Of a stretch of 64,000 nt of DNA, positions 1 to 13,673 are shown one piece after another. Positions within the stretch are counted from its first letter, which is position 1. The number at the start of each line of letters is the position of its first letter. Location: positions 365,362 through 429,361 of the forward strand of contig JAKSZT010054581.1 of assembly GCA_026826555.1 (NCBI GenBank), written 5' to 3'. The notes beneath the pieces are model-generated. The model was not told the origin of the DNA and searched no databases. It worked only from the letters and a program-made list of their open reading frames with translations. Source of the stretch: Tolypeutes matacus. Lineage: Eukaryota; Chordata; Mammalia; Cingulata; Chlamyphoridae. Both the position numbers and the translations under genes were made by a program.

Positions 1-764
1 AAAAGAAAAGATTCATAAGTACAACCATCAATATCAAGGGCCTAACATAATCATCTGTCCTCCTTTGCTAGGCACTGCCCATGTACTTGGGGGATTCTTG
101 CTGCTCAATTAGAAAATGTAGCAGGACTTCCCAGGATGGGAATTCAATATTCTTCATTTATTGTGTGGGTTTCCACCCACTGAGACAATGCCCCATGGTC
201 ACTTGAACATAATCATATACCATAGAGTCAAGCCCATGTGCACCCCTCTCCACACATCTAACATCCTGATACCCCAAAACCAGTGATTCTCCCCTTCCAC
301 TGATGAGACCCTTCTATGATCTAAATCCTCCCCCAAAATAAACCTACAAAAATGAAATAATAATAAGAAAATAAATAAATATAACAATTAAAATATAAAA
401 ATAAAAAGAATAAAAAATAAAGGTAAAAATAAGTACAATAAATATCATTTTTCTATGCTTCTTTCATCACTGTAAGATCTGTTATCTTTTATGTCATTGA
501 CAATTTCTTCTGTTTGTCCCCCAGTGACTTAATTATTTTGCTATATCTACAAAGAAACTTTAGGTTACAGAAAAGTCTCAGAAAATATAGGAGACTACTA
601 TATACCCAAACCCTTCCCCTTCTTTACCAACCCCTACTAATAACATTTTATACGTGTTAAAATTGATGAACAAATATTGAAGCATTTCCACTGACCTTCA
701 TCATTGGTTACTCTATGAATTATAACGTTGTGCTCAGCTGGTGGCAACATTTGAGACTAAATTT
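1..764 (-). mobile_element. L1 3'UTR fragment, cut by the window edge
   Basis: Non-coding retroelement sequence on the minus strand. It is colinear with the long L1 3'UTR seen in the other orientation at about 50,300-51,130 and with the insertion at 3,132-5,545. Shared landmarks are the block around 1-330 (matches 4,410-4,780) and the block around 460-740 (matches 4,890-5,140), in the same order. Its 5' edge abuts L1 ORF2 sequence at about 765; its 3' end lies beyond the window. Whether it is a separate insertion or the 3'UTR of the flanking L1 cannot be decided here, because ORF2 sequence after the RT core is missing. Confidence 0.6.
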
Positions 765-3131
765 GCCCACCACAGTTCTATAAAAAATCTGTAAATCAGT
801 TTGGGTAGAAATGACATCTTAATGAAATTTATTCTTACAATTGATTAACATGAAATGTCCTTCCATTTATTTAAGTCATTTTTGGTTTCTCTTAGCAATT
901 ATTTGTAATTTTCTGAAAAAAGTCCTTTATGTCCTTGGTTTACTTTATTCCTAAATATGTGTTAGTTTTATTCACTATTATAAATGGATGTTTTTCTGAT
1001 TTTCTACTCAGATTACACACCAGCAGTGTAGAGAAATGCTACTGATTTTTGGGTATTAACCTTGTATCCCACCACTTTGCTGAACGTGTGTATTAATTCT
1101 AATAGCTTTGTTATGGATTATTCAGGATTTTCTAGATATAGGATAATATCACAGCAAATAGTGAAAGTTTTACTTCTTCATTTTCTATTTGGGTGCTTTT
1201 ATTTCTTTGTCTAGCCTAATTGCTCTAGCTAGAACTTCTAGCACAATAATGAATAATAATTGAGACAGTGGGCATCATTGTTTTGTTCCTGATTTCAGCA
1301 AGATTCAGTCTTTCACCGTTGAATCCAATGCTAGCTGTAGGTTTTCCATATATGCACTTTACCATATGGAAAAAACTTCCTTCAATTACTATTTTTAGAG
1401 TGTTTTTATCAAGAATGTGTGCTGTATTTTGTCAAATGCTTTTTCTGCATCAATTGATATGTTCATTTGATTTTTCTTCAATGTATTAATGTGGTTTATT
1501 ATACTAATTGATTTTCTTGTGTTGAAACAATCAGGCATACTTGGGATTAAATCCACTTGGTCATGGTGTATAGTTCTTTTAATGTGCCTTTTGATTAAAT
1601 TGGCAAGTATTTTATTGAGGATTTTTGCATCTATATTCATTAGGGATATTGATGTGTCATTTCCTTTTTTTCATAGTATCTTTGTCTGATTTTATTATTA
1701 GGGTGATGTTCGCTTTGTACAATGAGTTTGGTTGTGTTCTTTCCTGTTCCATTTTTTGGAAGAGCTTGAGCAATATTCATCATATAAGGTTATCTTTGAA
1801 TGATTGGAAGAATTCACCTTTGGACCAGCTTCTCATCTTTGGGAGGCTTTCGATGATTCTTTCAATCTCTTAAATTCTGATTGATTTGTTGAGGTCTTCA
1901 ATTTCTTCTAGGGTTAGTGTAAGTGGTTCATGTCTTTCTGGGAATTGGTCCATCTTGTTTACATTGTCATGTTTTTTGGCATGCAGTTGTTCATTGTATC
2001 CTGTTAAGATGACGCTTAAGTCTATGGGGTCAGTGGTAATGTCCCCTTCCCATTTCTGATTTTGTTTGTTTTCTCTCCTTTTTTGTCAGTCTAGCTAAGG
2101 GTTTGTCGAATTTGTTGATTTAAAAGAACAAACTTTTTGGTTTTGTTGATTTTATCTTTATATTTTTTGGTTCTCCATTTCTTTTATTTCTCCTCTGATC
2201 TTTACTATTTCTTTCCTTCATCTTGGTTTGGGATAAGTTTCCTACTGCCTCTAGGTTAGATCTTCAACATTAGCTCATTTTTTAATTTTTAATATAAGCA
2301 CTGAGGGCTATAAATTTCACTCTCAGCACTGCCTTTGCAGTGTCCTATAGTTTTTCTTTATGTGTTTTGTTCTCATTTTCATTCATCTCAAGATATTTGC
2401 TGAATTCCCTTGCAATTTAATCTATGACCAATGGATTATTTGAGAGTTGTTGCTTAATGTCTATATATTTATGAATTTTCCTTTTTTCCATCCATTATTA
2501 TTTCCAGCTTCATTCCATTATGATCAGAGAAAGAGTTTTGTATAATTTTAAACTTTTTTACATTTATTGAGACTGTTTTGTGACCCAACATATGGTCTAT
2601 CTTGGAGAAGCATCCTTAAGCACTTGAAAAAAATGTGTATCCTGCTATTTTGTGGTGCAGTGCTCTATAGATCTCTGTTAGTTAGATCATTTGTCATATT
2701 ATTCAAACTCTCTGTTTCTTTTTTCATCCTCTCTCAAGATATTTTATTCAGTACTGAAAGTGGTGTATTGAAGTCTCCAAATATTATTGTACAGACATCT
2801 ATTTCTCCCTCAGGATTTGCCAGTGTGTGCCTCGTATCTTGTCTTACTCTGTTAAGGTGCATAAATATTTAGTATAGTTATTTCTTCTTGGTGAATTGCC
2901 CCTTTGATTAATATATAATGACCTTCTGCATCCCTTGTAAAAATTTTGCATTTAAATATATTTTATACAATATTAGTATTTATACCCCAGCTCTTTTTTG
3001 TTATTATTTGCATGGAATATCTTTTTCCAATCATTCACATTTAACCTGATTGTTTCCTTAGGACTCAGTGGAGTCTCATGTAGACAACATATAGATGGCT
3101 CATTTTTAAAATTCTATCAGTCTATGTATTT
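765..3131 (-). mobile_element. L1 ORF2 remnant (endonuclease to reverse transcriptase)
   Basis: Antisense L1 ORF2. The clearest part is 1,395-1,640 on the minus strand, an open 81-codon piece of the reverse-transcriptase domain with the L1-typical [13 protein letters not shown] and [15 protein letters not shown] stretches. To its right (about 2,050-3,131) lies the antisense endonuclease and linker region; to its left the part just after the RT core runs to about 765. Many stops and frameshifts make it non-functional. It continues the element whose 5' part is at 5,546-7,400: the reading breaks at about 3,131 and resumes at about 5,546, so the DNA between is a later insertion. Confidence 0.85.
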
Positions 3132-5545
3132 TTTTATATACTTTTTCATATTTTTTAAAAAAGATACTTAGATTATATAAATGTTACATAAAAAAGTATA
3201 GGAGTTCCATATACGCCCCACTCCCTACCCTTCCCACATTTTCCCACATTAAGAACATCCTTTATTAATGGGGTACATTTGTTACAATTAATGAAAACAT
3301 TTTGGAACATTTCCACTAAGCATGGATTATAGTTTACATTGTAGTTTTCACTCTCTCCCATGCAATTTTGAAAGTTATGACAAGATATATAATGTCATGT
3401 ATCTGTCATTGCAATGTCATTGAGGACAATACTCAAGTCCTGAAAATGCCCCCATATTACACTGGTTTTTCCCTCTCCCTCCCCTCAGAATCTTCAATGG
3501 CCACTGCCTCACATGGGTGATAAAAGTTCTTCCATTGCTAGAATCACAATAAGTCTATAGTAGAATACCAGCAAGTCTACTTTATTCCATGATTCATTCC
3601 CCAATCCTGAGGATTCTGGGACAGTGATACCCACTCTGCCTCTAATTGAAAGTGGGCTTAGATCCCATGAGGATCCCTGTAGTTTCAAACTCTCTCTGTT
3701 CCTTGGAGGTGGTCATTATCCATTATCATCTCCTTGTTATTTACTTGGGATGAGTCCGATGACCTTGAGAGTATATGGTGCAACTTTGTTGAGATTCAGG
3801 GCTCAGCTGGCACATGAACAGCACAAAGCCTTAAGTCCCTTGGACATACACTTATCAACTTTATTACTAACTAAAGTTTCAAATAGAAGAGGCAGAAAAG
3901 CCAGGTGTAGGGAAACCACAACTGAGTCTGACTCTGTCACACTGGGGATCATAAAATCCCAATCATGCCCACTGGCAGGGCACCAAACTCCTGAGTTATC
4001 TGCCCTGACTATAGTATCTGGATGTCTCCAGAGCCTTCAGGAGCCCTGCTAACTGAGGCAATATTTACTTTGGCAGTTAATGAGATCCTGCTGAAATGTG
4101 CATAAATGCAACCTCTGGAATGACCTCTGGACTCACTTTGAAGTCTCTTAGCTATTTAAATTCATTTTTCTTTACACTTTCTCCCTTTTGGTCAACTTCT
4201 GTTTCCAGTTGCATTGCTAGTTGGTGCTTAGTAGTAATCCCTTGGTGCCAGGGAAGCTCATCCCCAGGAGTCATGTCCCACACTGGGTGGAAGGTAATGC
4301 ATTTATATGCTGAGTTTGGCTTAAAGAGAGGCAACAGTTGAGAAACAAGGAGGCTCTCAGGAGGTAATTCTTAGCACACTATAATGCTAAGCTATTTCAA
4401 TTTCAAAGCTAAAGATTCATAAGTACAGTCATCAATATCAACGACCCATCAATGGACCATCCTTCTTCACCAGTCACTTCCCCTGTACTCAGGAGAATCT
4501 TGCTGTCCCATTAGAGGATGTGGCAGAGCTCTCCATGATGAGAATTTGATATTCTCTCAATTATTGTGTGAATCTCTAACCACCGTGACAATGCTCAATG
4601 AACACTTGAACACATTTATATGCCTTATACATATGCCCCAGGTGAACTTCCTCCCTTGCATCTACCATCACTGGCACCCTGAACCAATGATCCTCTGCTG
4701 CAACAGCTGTAACCCTTCTGTGATTCAAGATTTCTTCAAAAAGGAAGCCAAAAATAATGAAACACAATTTGTAAGAAAATGAAATAATAATGATAGTTTT
4801 TAAAATAACAAGTAAAATACAAAAAAATATTTAGAATAAAAAATAACTAAAAATATAAAATTAAAAAATTTTTTTGATGTTATGTCTTTCATCACCGTAA
4901 GATCTATTGTCTTCTATGTGCAGTGACATTTTGTTCTGTTTATTCCCCCTGTGTCTTACTTTATTCATTTTGTCTTCAAAATAGCTTTAGGTTACAGAAA
5001 AGTGATGTACAGAATATAGAGGAATCCCATATACCTAACATCCTCCCCCTTTCCCTCTTTCCTTTATTGACATTTTACATGTGGATGGTACATTTTTTCT
5101 AGTTGATGTACAAATATTGAAACAATGTACTAACCATGGTCAATAATTTACATTATGGTTTACATTTTGGACCACACACTTTTATAAATTTTGATGAAAT
5201 TTAACATAGCTTGTATCCATCATTGTAAGATTATGTAGAACACATCCATTGCCCCCAAAATGCCCCATGTTCCCTCTATTATATTCCTCCCTCCCCCTCC
5301 CCCCAGGACCCCCTTTGGGCCATCAAGTTTCACCCTTTGAAGATCAAGATTCATAGTTACTTGCAACAACATTGGGGGCTTGACATACTGGCCTGCTATC
5401 CCCTATTAGGCATTGCCTGTGTTCTTGAGAGACCCCTGCTCCTCTATTTGAGAACATAGCAGGACTTCCCAGAATGGGAGACCAACACCTTGCCACTCAT
5501 TATGTAGGTTTCCACCCCTTGCTATAACACACTATGACAAGATCT
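3132..5545 (-). mobile_element. 2.4-kb L1 3'UTR insertion nested in L1 ORF2
   Basis: This block interrupts the endonuclease region of the flanking L1: L1 sequence stops near 3,131 and resumes near 5,546 with the next few bases of the same consensus. It has no open frames of coding character and is colinear over its length with the plus-strand copy at about 50,100-52,400. It contains two related tail modules, near 3,170-3,360 and 4,960-5,260, each with the pattern 'accaatgtaaac...timely cattgttgca-like' replaced here by plain description: a short AT-rich run describing start of a new module with a pyrimidine-rich stretch of C and T. Its 3' end, on the minus strand, is the A-rich run near 3,150. 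A clean target-site duplication was not resolved. Confidence 0.65.
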
Positions 5546-7400
5546 ATGATTGGGGAGTTCAAGCCATGAACATTCAGTGTTATTACTGTAAGGGCATTAC
5601 TTCATCCATTTTGCCTTTTGGCTTCCTCTTGTCATATTGTACTATTGTCTGTCTTTTTACCCTTTAATTTATGCTTCCAAATAATCTTCATTTCTACACC
5701 TTTCTCCTAGTATCTTGCTTTTTTTTTTCCTTTCAGGATGCAGCACTCCCTTAATTGTCTCTTGTAATTCTGGTCTTTTGGTTATATATTCTATCAGCAT
5801 TTGCTTTTCTGTTAAAACTTTGAACTATCCCTCATTTTTCAAGCACAGCTTTGCCAGATACAGAATTCTTGGCTGGTAGTTTTACATTTTCTGTACCTTA
5901 TATACATCATATCACTTTCTTTCTACATGGCTTCTTATGAAAGGTCAGCACTTAATTTTACTGAGGTTCCCTTGTATGCAATGCTTTGGTTTTCTCTTGC
6001 TGCTTACAGTATCCTCTCTTTATTTCTGATATTTGTCATTCTGAATAATATGTGCCTTGGAGTAGGTCAGTTCAGATTTATTTTATTTGTGGTTCATTGT
6101 TCTTCTTGGATATTGATATTTATGTCTTTCATAAGTGTTGGGGATTTTTCAGTCATTATTTCCTCAAATATTATTTCTGCCTCTTTTCCATTCTCTTCTA
6201 CTTCTCAGATACCAATAATGCATATGTTTGTGCACTTCATATTTTCATTCAATTTCTCTGTGTCCCTGTTCCATTTTTTCCATTCTCTTTTCTTTCTTTT
6301 TTCCTGTTTTTTCCAATTTTTATGTTCTGTCTTCAAATCACTAATTTTGTCTTCAAGTATTTCAAATCTGCTCTTATATGTCCCTAATGTATTTCTAATC
6401 TCATCCATTCAAATAAATTCTGTTACTTTTCTTTGGAGGCTTTTGAATTCTTCTTTATGCTCACCCAGTGTCCTTGTAATATCCTTTATCTCTTCACTCA
6501 TATTTTCTTACAATTCTTTAAATTGATTTATGAGGGTTGTGTGATTATAATTGATTAATTGTTTTACATCCTGTATCTCTTCAGTATATTTGGTTTGTTC
6601 TTTTGGCTGGGCCATCTCTTTCTGTTTCCTAGTATGGCTTGTAATTTTTTTTCCTGATGTCTAGGCATATGAATATTTTGGTGGATTTACTCTGGTGGCC
6701 AATTTTCACTCTTGCCTGTTGTTTTATATTTCACAGCTCTTCTTTGATATTTGCTTCCACTTATTCTAAATCTTCAAAATTTCCCAGCTTAAATTACCAA
6801 AACTGTGCCATGGGGTGCAGATTTTCTCCCAGATTTTAGAGTGTGGAAAGACCCCAAATCAGTTTTTGTCCAGGCAATTTCCAGAGCAGCTAACAGATGG
6901 TGCTAGTTGGCTCACCTTTCCACAGAGGTGTATCTTTCTCCATTTTCCTGTGTTTGGTCTAGCCAAAGCCAAGATCTAAAGTGGGGTCTGCTGGCTAAAT
7001 TCACTGAAGAAAAGCTCCTTGACTCCTCCTCCAGTTTTTCCTTGTAACATCTGACAGGAAGGAAAATGTCTGTTCCAGTCTCAGTCAGCTGCAGTGAGCC
7101 AGGAGTTTTATACTAACTTAATATCTTGAGGTGGGGTAGTGAATCCCTTCCCAGATGCCATGGTGGTTTGGTAACTCACATTTTTTGTTGTAGGTTCTTC
7201 ATCTCTCTGTCCGTCCCCCACCTGGGAATTGTGAAACACTGTCTTCATCTGCTGACCCCCAGACCAAGACCCCCAGGCAGCTTTTGCCTCTTTCTCCCTT
7301 GCTTTTGTGAAAGATGTGAACACTGCCTGCCCAATCCAATGCCATTTCCCACAATTCTCAATGTAATTTTTGTCAAAGACTATAAGAGTAGTGGATGGTT
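5546..7400 (-). mobile_element. L1 ORF1 and 5'UTR remnant
   Basis: The 5' half of the L1 whose ORF2 lies at 765-3,131. About 5,930-6,530 is antisense ORF1, the RNA-binding chaperone of the L1 particle. An open piece at 6,205-6,408 encodes a charged, coiled-coil-like segment ending in the start of the RRM (CTNICIIGI). About 6,650-7,400 is more GC-rich 5'UTR-type sequence, colinear with 62,280-62,805. ORF1 is broken by several stops. The 5' boundary is approximate because no duplication was found. Confidence 0.75.
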
Positions 7401-8585
7401 ATCCAAATTTAAATAGATTAAAAGTCTTGTAAATATAATAGTGCATAATTACACACACCACCTATTTGCTTTGCATACCTTTTAGAAACTATATAGTAGC
7501 GATTAAATTTCTGTTTAATGTTACAGTAAGACTTGAAGTCCTACATGATATTTCAGTTCTAAATTACTGAAGAAAATTTGAGTGTGCCATATGAATTCAA
7601 TCTTTACAGACAAATTAAATCTGAATATGTTAAAATTTGAATTTGGCTTATTATCCATTATTTTTGATGCTGTTTTTACTTGATGCCTTATACAACATCT
7701 TGTCTAATAATCTGTTAGTGTAAAGATTAGTGCTAAAATGTTCTGTATGTATCTGGTCTGGGAAGGTAGAGCCTTTTTACTGCAGGCTATCAAATTCTTT
7801 TAGCCTAGCCCTTTGGTTGTAGAAGGAATTGGAGAGAAGGAAGAAAGTATCACTAAGAAAACAACAATATGTTATGCTGTGGTGGCTTGTTAAGTTCAGA
7901 GCACAAGAGAATCCTGGAAATTGTGATTTAGACATTGAAAGCATAGCACAGAGTGATGGAAAGGAGAATTTGCCTCTTATCCATTGTTACTTATTTTTAA
8001 CTACTCTGTATGTTATATTTGTTCTCATAAACATTCCTTAAATGAAGTCATTCAGTTTAAAAATAAAAGACAATAGGAAAAGAGTGAAAAGGATGAACAG
8101 GTGAAACAAGTAAAAAATAAAGATAAGAAAATAAAAAATTAAGCAGAATATATCAGAAACTAATATATATGTAGAAATACTAAGTGTCAATCCATCATCA
8201 AGACATTAGTACTCAAATTTGTTTAAATCTAATTACATACCATCAAATTATATACAGCCAAAGTTAATGAAAATAAATAGTAAACAAGTCCTTAATTATA
8301 ATCAAGATTTAAACCTTTAATCAGTAATTCATAAGATAAATGATATAAAAAATTTAAACAGCATGACATATAAAATTGAGCTATTGACATATATAGAATA
8401 CTAGGTATAAAAATGTCAGATTTCACATTCTTTTTAAATGCGCAGAGGAATTTATAGAAACACTGAGAATGAGCTAAACTACTGGTTCTTAAAACTGGGC
8501 AATGTTGCACCTTGTGGAGAATGTGGCAATTTTGGAGATAGTTTTCATTGCCATGATTAGAGGAAGAATATGCTCCTGATAGACA
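7400..8585. other. AT-rich stretch, nothing recognised
   Basis: No coding-like frame, RNA gene or familiar repeat was recognised. The open frame at 7,829-8,041 on the plus strand has no family resemblance and sits in AT-rich sequence, so I treat it as chance. Confidence 0.5.
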
Positions 8586-9012
8586 TGTATTTTAATTTCC
8601 TAGCTGCTAACCATGCAATCTGTTGGCTTAAACAACTGGAATGTACTGGCTCATTATGGCAAGGAGAAATCCAAAATCAAGGTATCATCATCAAAGGAGT
8701 GGTTTCTTCCAGATCACCATTCTGGGGCTAGCTGATGGCAATCTTTGGTCCTTGGCTTTTCTCTTAAATGGCAAACACATGTTGGGCTTTCCTGGCTTCT
8801 CTGAGTTCCACTGACTTCCAGTTTCTGGTGCACCCCTGTGGTTTCTCCTTATGTGTCTGAATTTGCTCAGCCAATAAAGGACTCTTGGAATAAGATTAAG
8901 ACTCATCCTTATTCTGTTCTACCATAACTTAATTGAAGTAATCTCAATAAAAGTTCCTCTTTACAATTGATTGTCACCACAGCTATGGGTTACATAGCTT
9001 CAAGCCACTACA
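8586..9012 (-). mobile_element. MaLR-like solitary LTR
   Basis: The reverse complement runs from TG to CA and has the look of a MaLR-type LTR: on the plus strand it opens with tgtattttaatttcctagct and has the familiar 'ggcttaaacaactg', 'tccaaaatcaagg' and 'gattaagactcatcc' segments. It closes with cttcaagccactaca. A second LTR of the same general type is at 44,705-45,103. No coding sequence accompanies it, so it is probably solitary. The exact subfamily is not assigned. Confidence 0.55.
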
Positions 9013-11299
9013 ACATCCTGCAATGTTCAGGAGCATTCCCCACAACAAAGAATGACCTGTTTTAAAATGGCAATAGAGCCTTCATTGAGAAACTTTGTTC
9101 TTAACTATAAACTACCCTATAAACTATCAGGACATATATTATATGTTCTATGGTCACAATTGAGTTAAGTTTTTAAAAGGATAAGTAGAAAATGATTACA
9201 TGTTTATGCATCTAGCCAATCACAGAACTAATATGATTAAAAACAAATTGAAATCAAAATTAAAAGAAAACATGCTGTACTACTTATGACATATCAAAAC
9301 TGGCAGGACACAGCAAAAGCCTTGCATAAAGGAAATGATATAGACCCAAATATTACATTACAGAAAAGAAGAAAAATTGAGAAACAATGATGTAAATTTT
9401 TATCTCAAATGTTAGAAAAATTACAAATAAATAAAACACAAAATATAAATAAATAAATAAATAATGAAGACAAATACATAAATTAACAAAATAAAAAATA
9501 AATCTATAAGAAAGTTTGAAAAAGGCCAAAAATTAACCCTTAAAAAAACTAATACCATCTTGTAACAAAGAAAATTGATAAATAATTTTGAACAAATAAC
9601 CTGTATTAGAAATGAAGAAAAATTACAAACAATAAATATTATAAGAAGGTACAATACTACATTTTATAGTGATGAATTTTACACTTTATATTAAATCAAC
9701 AAACTCCAAGAAAACAAAACCTAACAAAACTGAAAGAAGAAAAACTACAAAATATGATTAGTAGTATTTTTTATTTAACTGAAATTTTGGAAATTATAGA
9801 AATTTGACATTATAAAGAAAAATTCATGGAAGAATGGAATCACCAATATTATTTTTAAGTATTTAAAGAAGGATTTTTAATTTATTTCAGGAAGTCAAGT
9901 TTGATTAATTTTAACTTTTGGAAATTAATGTTCATAATATGTACAGATTGCATCTTAACATTAAATAAGAGAAATATCCTATGGCCACATCAAGGAAACA
10001 GTTTAATTTAAAAATCTTAAATAAATTAATACTTTTATGGACTCAATCTATACCCCAGACTAGCTATGTGCATAGGTGCCCTTTCCTAGGTCAGTGCCAG
10101 CTCTACAGTTATTTGTGATGGTTGTCTTGACCCTCCTGCCCCTACAAATAGTGGAAACTTTGTGATTACACAAGTATAAAATTTAGAAGCTTACAAAATA
10201 ATATATGCAGTTAGAAATCAGGAAAATAGTCATTGGATGGGACCAGGCAGGGTGGGCGTTAGTGATTGGAAGGGAAAACTAACAGAAATTATGAAGAAGA
10301 GATAGTGCATTGCTTGACCTAGGGCTAATTACAAAGGTGTGCACAGTTTGTAAAAATTCATCCAAACTAAGTGCAGATTTCTTTATGTTAATTTCAATAA
10401 AATTCATAAAAGTAACATTTAATATATAGATGATAACATTTTAATATATATGGCATAACATGAAATATGAGATATAAAATCAAATATGTCTTATGTGTCA
10501 GTAAATTTAAAAGGCTTTTGTTAGTCTATTGAAACATGCAATAACATTGTCAGATCATAAATTTAAATTCAGCTTTACACTAAGTGTACTCACTATGAAT
10601 ATTCCTAATGTAATTAGGTAGCAAGCTTCAAAATAAAAGTATAAGTTATAGATTAGGGAGGGCACAAAGAAAACACCAGTAATTCAAAAGAGTAAATAAT
10701 ACAGTCAGTATGCTGTTGTAATGCAATGAAATAGAATTTATTTTTAAAAATATAAAGAAAATAGGCAATTCCAATTTGGTTTTAAAAACTTTAATATTAA
10801 TTAAATTGATGAATGTCTAAAACAATGATGAAAATATATAGTGGAATCTACATAATACTGGTTAAGCAAAGCTCAAAGTAACCTAAACAAAACAAAAAAT
10901 GTACTTTAATTCTTGTTTCAATATTAGTTTAATGCATGATAAAAAACAATGACAGAATAAAATGAAGGGAAGTAAAACAAATAAAGAATAATATGGGAAT
11001 TAAGCAACTAGAAAACAGGGAAAGTGAAAATAAATATTAGCTACTACTTTGGAACTAAAAATATAATAATATAAGATAAATTTCCTTCTAACCTAATCAG
11101 GGAAAAAAAGTAGAAACACAAAGTGAAATCATCAAGAATCTTAAGAGCTCACTGAGGAATTCTACGTAAGCAAATTAAGACTTATAGATAAAATGGAACA
11201 TTTTAACAAACTATTGTTTAACATAACTTGAAAAAAGTCAGTTGGTCTGTAAAATTTATGTGGAGGAAATAGAGATAGTTTCCAAAATCCTTCTAGGCT
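9013..11299. other. AT-rich intergenic stretch, nothing recognised
   Basis: Very AT-rich sequence with many A-rich runs. No open frame of coding character, RNA gene or repeat family was recognised. The minus-strand open frame at 9,421-9,654 is a low-complexity product (mostly I, F, L, Y) of A/T-rich DNA. Confidence 0.5.
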
Positions 11300-12520
11300 G
11301 CATGGAAGAATTCTCTTAATGTTTTTTAATCAATACTGCCCTGAGGTAGCCACTTTCTGACTTGTCAAAATATCAATTATTTTTGTATCTTTTTTGCACT
11401 TCCTATTAATGGAATTACATTATATGCCCTCTTTGTAACTGCCTTATTTCACTTACTGTAGTATCTGTGAGGTTCTTTCATTTTGTTCCTTGTAGGAATT
11501 TGACCATTTTATCTACATTTTAAAGTTTATTGGCATAAATTTGTTCATAAGATTCTTATTATTTGTGTAGTCCTTTAATGGTAATCCTCTTTTCATTTCT
11601 GATATTGGATATCCAACTCCCCCTTGCCCTTGCAAAGATTGGTCTTTTGTAAACCTAAAAATTGGCTTTGATTATTTAATGTTAATTTTCTATTTTTTGA
11701 ATTTATATACATTGTCATTAATATTCATCTATTGTATATGGTTAACTGGCTTTTTCCCCCTTTTCCTTCTCACTCTTGAGATGGATATTTCAAACTTTTA
11801 CTTTTCAGCTTTTCTTTTTTGCCATTGCATTCATTTAAGGCAATAACATTTCCTCTTAAATCAGCATTACCTGCAGATGCAAATTGTAATGCATTATATT
11901 TTCTATATTAATCTTTTAAAAATATGTTTTCACCTTTAAACTAGTTCTTCTTTAAACTACAATACTTGAGAAGTTTGTTGTTTATTTTCAAAACATATAG
12001 GGGTATTACATTTATATTTCTGCTACTGATTTATGAATGAATTCCACAGTGGTTAGGGTACAAACTATATGACTTAAATTTGTTTAATGGCTCATTATAT
12101 CCATCAGGTGCAGCTGTTCTTTGTTTAACAATTAAATTAAATTTGTTAACAATACCTTCACATCTTCAAGGTCTTACTGAATTTTTTCGAGGGGAGATAG
12201 CTTTTTCTTTTAGTAAGAAAGAGGTGTGCTAAAGTTTTCCAATGTTATAATTGATTTCTATTTTCTTTTTATTTTGGTTAACATATTTTGAGGTTATAGA
12301 ATTAGGTTCATCAATTTAAAAGTTGTTAAGTATTTCTTGTGAATTGAAATTTATCATTATAAAAGATCTTTTCATTTTTGTAAGGATTCTTTCCCCTTAA
12401 AATTTACATTGTCAGATATTACTATATTTATTAGAAGTTTCTTTTGGTTTATGTTTTATAGTAGATACATTTATTAAATCCTTTTGCTTCAAACTAAATT
12501 TATGACCTAATATTTGAAGT
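11300..12520 (-). mobile_element. Old, highly diverged L1 ORF2 fragment
   Basis: The order of degenerate motifs follows antisense mammalian L1 from the RT-proximal linker through the endonuclease: 'aaccta..ggcttt' near 11,650, 'cctcttaaatcagcatta' near 11,850, the 'tgctaaagttttccaatg' segment near 12,230 and the 'aaaatttacattgtcagatatta' segment near 12,400. No open frame survives. Divergence is far higher than in the other L1 copies of the window, which points to an ancient insertion. Confidence 0.5.
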
Positions 12521-12659
12521 GGATTAATTGTAAATGGCATATTAGATTTTTATATTTACAACTTGATATTCCTGAATTTTAGTTGTTAGCTCACTTAATA
12601 TAACTATGAATGCAGACAAATTAAAAAATACAGTATTCCCTCGGGAATTTTACATATCT

Positions 12660-12975
12660 TACAGATTGTTTCAAATATGTTTGCCCTTTTTATGAGCTTG
12701 TTTTCTTTTTTATTATTGAATGTTAAATATTCTTTATCCTTCTAGATATAAGTCCTTTGTTGGATGTAGGTTTTTCAAATCTTTTCTTCCAGTATGTTTT
12801 CTCTTAATTTTTCTTAGCAGTGTTCCTTTTTATGCCAATATCACATAATGTTGGGTTTTATAGCTTTAAAATAATGCTTAAAATCAGGTGTTGTGTGTCT
12901 TTCAATGTTTTTTCATTTTAAAATTTTTTGTCTATTTACGTATTTTGCTTTTCCATATAGATACTACAATCAACC
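12660..12975 (-). mobile_element. Old L1 ORF2 3' fragment
   Basis: Antisense sequence resembling the C-terminal part of L1 ORF2, with 'ataagtcctttgttgga' near 12,750 and 'atgccaatatcacataatg' near 12,830. It comes after, not before, the endonuclease-type piece at 11,300-12,520, so it should be a separate fragment or a rearranged part. Confidence 0.45.
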
Positions 12976-13659
12976 ATTCAATTTTAACAACAAAAGACAC
13001 AATAGATGCTCAGGAGATTGTATTATGTTCTTTATTCCAAATTTTCTGGTAAAATATTGCCTCCATTCCCTCTCTCTTCCACACATTTTGGTGTGTATAA
13101 AATTACAACTCAGGGTATTAGAATAAACTGAAGAAAAACTAAGTACAAATATTTTAAAAATATTAAAAGAGTCTGTAAGAAAAGCCATAATATCAAGATT
13201 ATAATAAGACATGTCCAAAATGTTGGAAGGGATTAACAAGGAAAAAGTTGTTAAATTTAAAATTTATATGACAAAAAAAAAATTCTACAAAAAGGTGTAA
13301 AAATAAAGACATTCCAAAACAAACAAAAATGGAGAGAACTTTTCTGAGATACAGTACAGAATGAAGAGTAATAGAGTGCCTTAGAGCATTGATTGAAAAC
13401 TCATCGTTTGTTATGTCAGAAGTGCAAATGTCTCAGACACTATGGTTATCTACTTGGAAACTTACTGGATCATCTGAAATCTTAATCAGAGTGATGAGAT
13501 GATTTCCTAAAGTAGTGAGTTGAATATTAATATGCAGAAATCAACAGCACATTTATGAGAAACCATCATTCAGAAGAAATAATACAAGAAATGATTCATT
13601 TGTAAATCAGTAAGAAACATGAAGTGGTAAGACATACATTTATGATAAAAGAGTAAAAT

Positions 13660-13673
13660 GGTAAGTTACTCTT
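13660..13673. repeat. Target-site duplication, left copy
   Basis: The 14 bases ggtaagttactctt here recur exactly at 15,852-15,865. They bracket the 5'-inverted L1 and mark its insertion site. Confidence 0.85.

Noticed and set aside
3624..4052. 142-codon plus-strand open frame
   Set aside because: Lies antisense in the L1 3'UTR-derived block. Other copies of the block do not keep the frame.
6052..6387. 111-codon plus-strand frame resembling a membrane protein
   Set aside because: Second shadow frame of antisense L1 ORF1; T-rich codons imitate membrane segments.
5927..6526. 199-codon plus-strand open frame, the longest in the window, rich in hydrophobic residues
   Set aside because: It is antisense to L1 ORF1; the A-rich, charged coiled-coil coding strand gives a long S/F/L/I-rich frame on the opposite strand.
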